DNA of 64,000 bases from Tricholomella constricta (Eukaryota; Basidiomycota; Agaricomycetes; Agaricales; Lyophyllaceae). The notes below the pieces were generated by a model that was not told the origin of the DNA, did not search any database, and saw only the letters and a program-made list of their open reading frames with translations. Where the stretch lies: NCBI GenBank assembly GCA_013368375.1, contig JAACJP010000006.1, forward strand, positions 1,054,001-1,118,000, given 5' to 3'. Numbering within the stretch: the stretch's first letter is position 1; each line of letters opens with the position of its first letter. This document shows, piece by piece, positions 56,208 to 64,000 of this stretch. The translations under genes were made by a program, and so were the position numbers.

Positions 56208-56246
56208 GGATAGATCGAGCCGGGGGCTCGATCTAGAGGGGGAGAG
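56208..56246 (+). other. Hairpin and polypurine tract before the 3' LTR of element B
   Basis: GATCGAGCC and GGCTCGATC form a perfect 9-bp hairpin with a GGG loop, and AGAGGGGGAGAG then abuts the LTR, the usual plus-strand primer. Confidence 0.8.
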
Positions 56247-56438
56247 TGTAACGGGCGTTACCGAATATGGTAGCGATCGTTGTTTGTCTTTGTTTATTTC
56301 TAAAGGTGCTGGCCATATATAGCCAGCACCTCTGTATTACATAATCTTTAGACTTATACATACCTACATCTACACACAATCCAATCAGTGGTCGTGTTTA
56401 GTTTGGTGTGAACTCCTAAGTCTATCCACACCCTTACA
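56247..56438 (+). repeat. 3' LTR of element B
   Basis: 192 bp, one difference from 46136-46327 (TATTACATAATC here, TATTATATAATC there). Confidence 0.95.
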
Positions 56439-56566
56439 GTGTGTGTGTAAGACGACCGAGAGTCTACTAGGAAGAGGACGGAGGGAGAGAGTATGTATGT
56501 GTATCACGTGGCATATTCGGGACACAAGAATTCGCACCCAACTCGGGGCTCATCGGGGGTGGCACT

Positions 56567-56601
56567 CTTGCGTCGTTGCCCATCTGCCAATAGATTGTAG
56601 T
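56567..56601 (+). repeat. Dispersed 35-bp repeat, copy 2
   Basis: Partner of 45925-45959, one mismatch. Ends at the first base of the copia LTR. Confidence 0.7.
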
Positions 56602-56858
56602 GTTGAAACTTACCATATTCATGTGACCCATCACATGATAGATTCTTATCAATGGTCTGTGCACTACATCTTATCCCCTAACTCCGATGGTCTGTGCGCC
56701 ATCCCAGTAGTATAAATAGTACACCAATATGTCGTATATCGGTGTGGAATTACATTCCTAGTACTTAGTATCACTCACAGCCTCAACCTTAGCTACAAGC
56801 TAAACACTCTAGGTAAGCTAATAGCCTTTCCGCTGTGCACAATGTGCTGGCCCTTTCA
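56601..56858 (+). repeat. Predicted 5' LTR of the copia element
   Basis: Begins TGTTGAAACTTACC and ends CCCTTTCA before the ATTATGGGCCCTGG often seen after copia LTRs. A TATAAATAG box is at about 56713. The 3' LTR is not in the window, so the limits rest on TG...CA and the leader only. Confidence 0.5.
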
Positions 56859-57099
56859 ATAGATTATGGGCCCTGGTAGCCATCGTCAGCGCCCTCTGTG
56901 GCTGCAGACTTGACAGGCTTGCCGGCTTACCACTAGAGCAAAATCTCTGAATGCTCTCGCCCTATGGCTGAGAAAATTCTTAGATATTCTCTATGTTGTG
57001 TTGCTCGACGTGCATGAGCTATCTGCTCAACGTCTCACTTCTATTGGATGGACATGATGCTGATTGCGCTTCCTTGCAGCACTCCAAACTGCATCAAAC

Positions 57100-59704
57100 A
57101 TGTCTGCCAACTTCGCCACCCTTGTTCCTGTTTTTAACGGCACAAACTGGGCTGAATGGTCATCTGCCATGCAGGACTACCTTCGTTCCCAAGCCCTTTG
57201 GCAACTTGTCAAAGGTGGCAACCCACGTCCTGAAGTACAAGTAGGGTCTGATGGTAAAAACCTCCCCGAAACTAAGGAACATCGTGAATGGGACAACAGG
57301 GATGACCAGGCCCTTGGCATTATTCGCCTCAGGGTATCTCCAGAGATAAAGAACCAGATCAGTGGTAATTCCTCTGAGGAGTTCTGGCAAGCTCTTGAAA
57401 ATGCGTATTCGAAGCCTGGTGCTTCGTTACTCTTTGGAGACTTCCAGAAGGCCATCTCGTTCAGACTCTCAGGGTCTTCCAACCCTGAACCGGAGATAGG
57501 CAAGCTCAACCATTTGTTGGAGTGCCTTAGGGCCAATGAGGTCGATCTCCCTGAGTATGTGAAGGCAATGATCCTCATGTCCGCTATTCCTCAGAAATGG
57601 GACACCATTTCTGCCACCCTTCTCCAAACCACGGAGAAGGACAAACTCACGTTCAGCACCGTAAAGGCTGCTATCATGACGGAGTTTAACCGGCGCAACT
57701 CTGCCCCGGGTAATTCCCAGACGGCTAACAAAATGTCAGCTGTCAAACATAAAGGGAAGAACCCTGCCTGGAAAGGTCAAACTTCTGGTGGTAACATCGA
57801 GAATAAAGACAAGAAGGGCAAACGAGGCAAGCACAGTGGCAAATGGGTTAAGGAAAAGCAGGACAAACAGGATCTCTCCAGCTATGGCCACTCCCATGCC
57901 GCTTCCTCGATTGAAATCGATGGAGACACTCCAACCGTCGCTGCGCTCCTACAGCGCCTGCACAACCCCCCTCCCTCTCCCTTTGCTGCCCAGCGCTTTA
58001 CTGGCACTAGCACCTCATCTTCAGGGGTCTATCAGACCTATGAGAAGGCACGCGCTCTAGCGGAATGTCTCGATATTCTGAGGACCGCCCGCAACCTCAA
58101 ACCACTTGAGGAAATCTATGAAAGACGCGAGCCCACCCCTGAACGCGCCCCCAAGCGGCCGCGAATCGAGGAAGTAGAGGAGGAAGCTTTAGGCTGGGGT
58201 TCTGACGATGGCATGGACATGGACCCTGTCACTGGACACCGCGAGGACAGGCAAGTACCTTCTTTGCTCCACATATCGCTGGTTACTAATGCAAGTACAC
58301 AGTGCGCTCTTCGAGATTTAGCCGCGGACTGTAATTTTCGTACTTTGATATCTGCATTTGTACCACATGTATCTCTCAGCGTTATACGCCAAATTGACGA
58401 ACATTATGCGAATTGTGCGAAATGCAAAGGAAAAGGGAAAGAAATAGAAGTAGACACTGCAAACTGGATCATGGATTCAGGCGCATCTCTTCACTGCATG
58501 AGCAGAATTGAAGACTTTGCTGATTACACACCTGCGAAGAATCCTATCGCGGTCAAAACAGCAAGTGCCGATGCTGCACCTATTATGGTAAAAGGCTCTG
58601 GCACAGTCTTCATAACACACAAAGTAGAGAATGAAGATGGTATGGCTCGAGATATTACATCTCGCCTACATCCCGTCTTCTACATCCCCGTGTTAGATAC
58701 GCGTCTCCTTTCTATGGGAGAATTCCTGAACAATGGACTTTCTATTACTGGAAAAGCCAATAAATTAACGTTCAAGAAACATGGAAAACCTGTCCTAACA
58801 TGTACACCACACTTGCCAGGGCAAAATCTCTATTGGGTAGATTCTCGCACAAAGCTTGCTGAGAATGGCAATTATGCCAACACTACTATCCACAATGTAT
58901 CTTATGACACATGGCATAAACGCCTAGGACATCCGTCCAAAGACGTGATCCGAAATGCTCCGGACAATGTCACTGGAATACCGCGGAATCTCCAGATTCC
59001 TGCGAAATCACCCACATGTCCTGGATGCGCTCTTGGGAAGATGCCTTCAAAATCTTACCCACAATCTCAATCGCGTGCATCGAAGCTGTTCGAATTAATC
59101 CATTCGGACTTAAAGAGCTTCCCTGTCACTTCGTACCACAAGTACAAGTACATCACGACATTCCTTGATGATTATAATTCTCATGCCTGGACAATGAGCC
59201 TACACGCAAAGTCTGATGCTATCAAAGCATTGAGACAATTCGTTGTGATGGTGAAAAACCAGTATGGAGCCAATATCGAACGATGGCGCTCCGATGCAGG
59301 GGGAGAATTCAAATCGGAAGAGTTCCTTGATGAATTGCGCAATTTGGGAATCAAAATTGAGCAGAGCGCTCCTTACACACCACAACAAAATGGCCGTGCT
59401 GAATGCCTAAATCGGACCTTGATGGACAAGGCACAGGCTATTCGCTTCACTGCCTGCCTACCTGAGTCGTGGTGGGAATTTTGCGTTGAACACGCGGTTC
59501 ACCTTTACAACCGTACTCCTATGCGTCAGTTAGGGTGGAAAACTCCGGTTGAATCTCTGACAAAGAAGAAACCTTCTGTCGAGCATCTCCGAGTATTCGG
59601 ATGTGGAGCTTATGTTTACCTCCCTGAGGAAAGATGTGCAAATAAACTTGCGCCGAAGTCTGAGCTAATGATTTACATTGGCATTCCTGACGGGATCAAG
59701 GGAC
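57100..59704 (+). pseudogene. Copia Gag-protease-integrase polyprotein, interrupted
   Basis: Start MSANFATLVPVFNGTNWAEW is the standard copia Gag opening (UBN2-like region to about residue 215). Instead of a CCHC knuckle there is a Lys/Gly-rich basic stretch. Protease is WIMDSGASLHCMSRIEDF. Integrase has its HHCC finger (WHKRLGHPSKDV ... CPGCALGKM), FLDDYNSHAW, RWRSDAGGEFKS and PYTPQQNGRAECLNRT, so DDE is complete. The frame breaks after YIGIPDGIKG, where element C has inserted; the few residues after that are LTR sequence. Confidence 0.85.
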
Positions 59705-60174
59705 TGTTAGGGCGACCTCACGAGCAGAGCTGAGTCGTACTGGCAGAGGGGAATCCGAAGTTATATTAAGTACAGTGAGGAATGTAAAGAGGGGCTTACC
59801 TGGCAGAGGGGAATCCGAAGAGAATAGACTAAGGATCCCCAATGCCAGTGGGCCGACTATATACGAGTACTGTACATAATAATCAAGGAATGGTCTGCGG
59901 CGCGTGTATGGACACGTTCCCGATGCTGTCCGATCCTCGTGGCTCAGGGTACGGACACGAGTTGGGACAGCCGACATCGGGATGTCGGGTGGTCGGGATC
60001 GGCGTCGGGCGCGCGCAGGGAGAGATGGGAAACGACAGGAAGTGTGTAAGTATATACACCGACGCTTGGGTCGGAGCATCGGGGGTCGGGATCGCGAACG
60101 GTCGGGGGAGCGATCACATGAGCGGGGGGACGATCAGTGAGCGTCGGAGGGCGCGAAAGGGAGTTCCCCTAACA
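59705..60174 (-). repeat. 3' LTR of element C, 470 bp
   Basis: Ends are TGTTAGGG and CCCCTAACA. A 21-bp unit starting CTGGCAGAGGGGAATCC is repeated at about 59740 and 59800. The polypurine tract GAGGGGGGG abuts it on the minus strand. Confidence 0.85.
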
Positions 60175-63100
60175 TCACCCCCCCTCTTGAATCGCAACGG
60201 CTCGGTGCGGGGTGACAGTGGCGAAGGCGGCGGGGGACAGAGTGAAGATGCCACGGATGTGGCGCGCAGCATCGGGATTGTCGCGGTGGAATTTGCGCAC
60301 CAGGTCAGGGGCGACGACATTCTCCCGGGGCTCCCACGAAGCTTCTTCGTAGCCGTAGCCTTTCCACAAGATCTTGTACTGGAGTTTCTTGCGAAAGATT
60401 CGGCTGTCGAGGATTTTGTGGACTTCGTAGTGGGGCTCGTCGTTGATGATATCTGGGGGCGGCGGTGGATCAGACTGCCGACCTTCGATGGGGTCCGCGA
60501 CAGCGGGGACGAGCTTTACGACGTGGAAGACCGGATGGATGCGCTTCATGGACTGAGGCAACAGAAGGCGATATGCGAGCGGGCCGACTCGCCTTTGCAC
60601 GACGAAAGGGCCAAGGTAGCGATGCAATAATTTCTTAGACGGTCGGGTCGTAGAAATGTCGGTCGCGTCCAAGTATACCTTGTCGCCAGGCTGGTAGTCG
60701 GGCGTTGGGGCGTGCCGCTGGTTGTAATACCGCTCCATGTCGTCTTTGGCCTTTGAAAGCGCTGCCTTGGCTTCCTCCTGTGCTTCCTTCATGCGCTCCA
60801 CGAACTCGTCTGCTGACTCGTTCTTGGAAGCGCCCCGACGCGGCTCAAAGCCCATGCGCGGATGCCGACCAGTGTCAAGCAGGAAGGGGGTCTGCTGCGT
60901 CGCCGAATGTACATGGTTGTTGTAACTGAATTCGGCGTCGGGCAGGAGGTCCTCCCAATCGTTCTGGCGCTCATTGCAGAAGACTCGCAAGAACTGTTCC
61001 AGTTCCTGGTTGACACGCTCTGTCTGTCCGTCGGTCTGTGGGTGGTACGCCGTCGAGGCCGACAGCTTGATACCCAGGAGTCTGTACAGTTCGCGTGTGA
61101 ACTCGGCGACGAACTGTGGACCTCGATCGGAGACGAATGCGTCGGGGAGACCGTGCAGCTTCCAGACGTGGCGACGGTAGAGGTTCGCAGCTCCCAGGGC
61201 CGAACAAGTCGTGTGCGACGCGATGAAGTGCGCGCGCTTTCCAACTGAATCCACGACATTCATGATCGCGTCGTGGCCGTTGGACTCTGGAAGTTCGGTG
61301 ATGAAGTCGACCGATACGACATTCCATCGGCCTTCGGGGATGGGAAGCGGCTGCAGCTGTCCGACGGGGAGTTGGCGGCGAGGTTTCGTGCGCAGACACA
61401 TGTCACAGGTGCTGGTGTACGAACCGATGAAGCGCGACATCTGGGGCCACCAGTAGTTGCGCGACACCAGTTCGAGCGTCTTCCAGCGACCGGGGTGACC
61501 GGCGACCTTGGAGTCGTGGTGCTGCTCCACAATGCGTCGGCGAAGGTCTGGGACGTTCGGGACATAGATCCGTCCACGGAACGTGAGCAGACCGCCTTCC
61601 TCTCCCCACTCGCCAAAGCGAAGGGAGCGGCCGGCGATCTTGGATGCTTTGACCAGTTGCGCCGCTTTCGCGACCGCATCCTCCTGAGCCCCATCGCGAT
61701 TGCCCTTGCGGATCGCTTTCAGCACATCATCCTCCTCTCCGACCAGTGCAAGGCCTTCAGTTGCACGAACGGCGAAGAATTCTGGTTTGAGCAGCACGAT
61801 GTTGGCGTTGTCGGCGCTTCCGTCGCCATGGTCGGGGCGACGCGATAACGCGTCGGGTTTGCCCATGCTACGGCCAGGACGGTGGTGGAGGGCGAAGTCG
61901 AAGTTAGCGAGGTAAAGCGACCATCGGGCTTGACGCCGATTGAGTTTCTTCGCGGTGAGGAAGTACTCGAGGTTCTTGTGGTCGGTCCAGATCTCCACCT
62001 TGTGCTTTGCGCCTTCTACGAAGTGTCGCCATTCCTCCAGAGACCGGATGATCGCCAGCATCTCTTTGTCATGGATCTCGTAGTTGCGCTCGACGGCGTT
62101 CAAGCTCTTCGAGTAGAACGCGACCGGGTGCCACTTGCCATCGGACGGCGACTCTTGCGACAGGACTGCGCCCGTTGCGAAGTCGGACGAGTCGGCTTCG
62201 ATGCGGTACGGTCGATCGTCGTCGGGGAACATGAGGACTGGCCCCGATGTGATCGCAGACTTCAGAAGGGCAAAGGCCGACTGCTCCGACTCTCCCCATC
62301 GCCAGGCGACGTCCTTGCCTGTCAGATCGAACAGGGGTCGGGCGTGGTGCGAGAAGTCCTGGATGAACCGTCGGTAGAAATTGGTGAAGCCTAGGAACGC
62401 TTGCACCTCCTTCTTGTTCTTTGGCGCCGGCCATTCCAACACTCCAGCGACTTTAACCGGATCCATTTCCGCTTGCCCTTGCGAGATGATCAGCCCGAGA
62501 TACTCGATCTTAGTCTGCTCAAATTCGCATTTCTCGGGCTTTAGGAACAGCTGATGTTCGCGGAGTCGGTCCAGTACCAGTCGCGTGACCCGATGGTGTT
62601 CCTCTAGCGTCTTTGTATAAATCAAGATGTCATCGAGGTACACGCAAACAACACCTTCAGCGATCAGATCGCGGAAGATATCATTCATCATGGTCTGAAA
62701 TGTGGCGGGGCTGTTCGTGAGGCCGAAGAACATGACGAGCGGCTCGAAGAGGCCGCGATTCGTCCGAAACGCTGCCTTCCACTCGTCGCCTTCCTTGATC
62801 CGTATGTTGTTGTACCCCCATCGGACGTCCAACTTGGTGAAGTACCGCGCGCCGCGAAGGTTATTCACCAGTTCGCTAATGAGGGGCAGCGGGTATCGGT
62901 TCTTCACCGTGAGCGCATTGAGCGTCCGATAGTCCTGAACCAGTCGGAGCGACCCGTCCTTCTTCTTGATGAAGAAGACCGGCGACGCCATGGGCGACTT
63001 GGACGGTCGGATGCGACCTGTCTCGAGGTTCTCCTTGAGGAACGCGTCGAGTTCGACCTGTTCTGCCGGTGAGAGCGGGTAGACCTTCGTGCCCGTCGGC

Positions 63101-64000
63101 GACGCGCCCGGCTCCAGTTCGATGGCATGGTCCCATTGCTTGCGCTCTGGAAGCTCATCGAATGCGACTTTGGAGAAGACATCTTCAAAGTCGTGGAGGT
63201 GGGTCGGTACTGCGTCGCGGAAAGTTCTGGGCACGGAGTTAGCAGCGTGCGCTTCCGCAAGTCGCTGCGATGTCGTTTGGCTGGCCCGAATATGTTCGGC
63301 GGTCGGAGTCGGATGGATCGCGGTCGCGAAGATGTGATCACCACTCAGGAAGGTTTCCACCAGGAAGTCGTCAGACTCTGGGTCAGGTTCCTCCAGGACC
63401 GGGGTGTAGGGGAGGAACTCCTCCTCATCAGAGTCGTCCTCAACATACGGGTTGGTCGGGGCTCGCAGGTCGGGCTCAGTCATCGGTATACCGTCGGCTC
63501 GACAGGCGCGGATCGCTGCGCGCACTTTGGTGCGTGCGCGTCGATCGGCTTTGACCTCGTCCTTGCAGGTGCCGCACTGCGTCGGACAGCGACTCATCTT
63601 CACCTCCTTGGTCTCCCAGTCGATCTCGGGGTTATGGTTTTTAAGCCAGTTGAACCCGAGGATCATGTCTTGCTTGCCTAACTGGGTGACCCCGAAGACG
63701 GCTCGTTCGGTATGACCGTTGTATCGCAAGACAGCTTCTACGATGCAAGAGACCGAACCGCCTTCGTTGAGAGTGCCGTCCACATTGTAAACCGGGGATG
63801 GCCGACTAAGCACCTTGGTTGTGAGCTTGTGTTTCTCGACGAAAGCAACATTGAGAAAACTGCCAGTCGCTCCGCTGTCCACTAGGGCAGTGACGGCATG
63901 CGACTCCTGGGTGTCGGTGGTCTCCAGTTCGACGTTGAGCCACAGGGATCTGGGGCAGGGGGAGGCAGCGGCGATGAAGCGACTAGGGAGTCGCTTTTCC
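60175..64000 (-). CDS. Pol of element C: protease, RT, RNase H, integrase, chromodomain (partial)
   Basis: One frame open from the window edge to TGA 60175-60177. Protease has ALVDSGATGSFL and MILGFNWLKNHNPEIDW. RT has KKDGSLRLVQDYRTLN and CVYLDDILIYTKTLEEHH. RNase H has EADSSDFATGAVLS, YEIHDKEMLAI and WTDHKNLEYF. Integrase has HHDSKVAGHPGRWKTLEL, VSVDFITELPES, FVSDRGPQFVAEF and HPQTDGQTERVNQE; all catalytic acids are there. A chromodomain ends it (YEVHKILDSRIFRKKLQYKI then LWKGYGYEEASWEP). The stop codon lies directly against the LTR, so the polypurine tract is coding. Gag is outside the window. Confidence 0.92.
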   Translation of the reverse strand, partial: EKRLPSRFIAAASPCPRSLWLNVELETTDTQESHAVTALVDSGATGSFLNVAFVEKHKLTTKVLSRPSPVYNVDGTLNEGGSVSCIVEAVLRYNGHTERAVFGVTQLGKQDMILGFNWLKNHNPEIDWETKEVKMSRCPTQCGTCKDEVKADRRARTKVRAAIRACRADGIPMTEPDLRAPTNPYVEDDSDEEEFLPYTPVLEEPDPESDDFLVETFLSGDHIFATAIHPTPTAEHIRASQTTSQRLAEAHAANSVPRTFRDAVPTHLHDFEDVFSKVAFDELPERKQWDHAIELEPGASPTGTKVYPLSPAEQVELDAFLKENLETGRIRPSKSPMASPVFFIKKKDGSLRLVQDYRTLNALTVKNRYPLPLISELVNNLRGARYFTKLDVRWGYNNIRIKEGDEWKAAFRTNRGLFEPLVMFFGLTNSPATFQTMMNDIFRDLIAEGVVCVYLDDILIYTKTLEEHHRVTRLVLDRLREHQLFLKPEKCEFEQTKIEYLGLIISQGQAEMDPVKVAGVLEWPAPKNKKEVQAFLGFTNFYRRFIQDFSHHARPLFDLTGKDVAWRWGESEQSAFALLKSAITSGPVLMFPDDDRPYRIEADSSDFATGAVLSQESPSDGKWHPVAFYSKSLNAVERNYEIHDKEMLAIIRSLEEWRHFVEGAKHKVEIWTDHKNLEYFLTAKKLNRRQARWSLYLANFDFALHHRPGRSMGKPDALSRRPDHGDGSADNANIVLLKPEFFAVRATEGLALVGEEDDVLKAIRKGNRDGAQEDAVAKAAQLVKASKIAGRSLRFGEWGEEGGLLTFRGRIYVPNVPDLRRRIVEQHHDSKVAGHPGRWKTLELVSRNYWWPQMSRFIGSYTSTCDMCLRTKPRRQLPVGQLQPLPIPEGRWNVVSVDFITELPESNGHDAIMNVVDSVGKRAHFIASHTTCSALGAANLYRRHVWKLHGLPDAFVSDRGPQFVAEFTRELYRLLGIKLSASTAYHPQTDGQTERVNQELEQFLRVFCNERQNDWEDLLPDAEFSYNNHVHSATQQTPFLLDTGRHPRMGFEPRRGASKNESADEFVERMKEAQEEAKAALSKAKDDMERYYNQRHAPTPDYQPGDKVYLDATDISTTRPSKKLLHRYLGPFVVQRRVGPLAYRLLLPQSMKRIHPVFHVVKLVPAVADPIEGRQSDPPPPPDIINDEPHYEVHKILDSRIFRKKLQYKILWKGYGYEEASWEPRENVVAPDLVRKFHRDNPDAARHIRGIFTLSPAAFATVTPHRAVAIQEGG

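Larger units (their letters stand above)
46136..56438 (+). mobile_element. Ty3/gypsy chromovirus, element B, full length (10.3 kb), hairpin-rich
   Basis: 192-bp LTRs at both ends differ at one position (46237-region T, right copy C). TGTAAC...TTACA ends, GTGTG target duplication, polypurine tract, Gag, protease, RT-RNase H-integrase-chromodomain and an extra 3' gene all on the plus strand. Gag, protease, linker and Pol share one frame, separated by three UGA codons. The whole element contains a dense series of short perfect inverted repeats. Confidence 0.95.
56601..59704 (+). mobile_element. Ty1/copia element, cut within integrase by element C
   Basis: LTR-like start, leader, and one polyprotein frame up to 59704, where the LTR of element C begins. 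The remaining part (rest of integrase, RT, RNase H, 3' LTR) would lie beyond element C, outside the window. Confidence 0.85.
59705..64000 (-). mobile_element. Ty3/gypsy chromovirus, element C (partial, runs off right edge)
   Basis: 3' LTR 59705-60174, then Pol on the minus strand to the window end. It sits inside the copia integrase gene; the left target flank is GGGAC. Confidence 0.9.

Noticed and set aside
46136..56438. Repeat-induced point mutation as cause of the three UGA codons
   Set aside because: Not fully excluded, but the rest of Gag and Pol has no stops and LTRs differ by one base, so broad mutation is not seen; kept as alternative in the finding.

Overview
The window looks like nuclear DNA of a mushroom-forming basidiomycete (Agaricomycetes). 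Introns are numerous and short (about 40-80 nt, GTRNGT...YAG), with one of 229 nt. The families seen (F-box/LRR, STAND-like N-terminus plus TPR, class III chitinase with a chitin-binding tail, DUF2015, DUF6589, chromoviral Ty3/gypsy, Ty1/copia, hAT) fit that group. Host genes are sparse and mobile DNA dominates. I could run no search; family names rest on motifs I can read.

Layout. 1-6.6 kb: partial STAND/TPR gene (-), a frameshifted F-box gene (-), and a divergently placed 861-residue membrane/coiled-coil gene (+). 6.88-14.78 kb: a 7.9-kb element with 95-bp terminal inverted repeats (94/95 identical) and a 9-bp direct repeat on each side; it holds a truncated hAT transposase, a RecQ-like helicase with zinc knuckles and a convergent DUF6589 gene. 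15.1-17.5 kb: three degenerate direct repeats and an F-box/LRR pseudogene. 19.3-30.8 kb: a 79-bp minisatellite split by a complete Ty3/gypsy chromovirus (element A, 19890-30466, - strand) that also carries a spliced gene on the opposite strand. 33.9-42.5 kb: truncated paralogue of the 861-residue gene, an Smr-domain gene (-), a DUF2015 gene (+) and a secreted class III chitinase (+). 42.7-46.1 kb: inverted duplication, truncated F-box copy, small repeats. 46.14-56.44 kb: a second complete Ty3/gypsy element (element B, +) with an extra 3' gene. 56.6-64 kb: a Ty1/copia element cut by a third Ty3/gypsy element (element C, -) that leaves the window.

How it fits together. The mobile units use four expression devices: a textbook -1 frameshift signal (A), in-frame UGA codons at every Gag-Pro-Pol junction (B), an antisense spliced accessory gene (A), and a downstream accessory gene preceded by a splice-acceptor-like tract (B). 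Element B is also packed with short perfect hairpins through coding and LTR sequence, far more than chance predicts. The strongest candidates for undescribed biology are that hairpin lattice, the RecQ/DUF6589 composite transposon, and the accessory genes of elements A and B.
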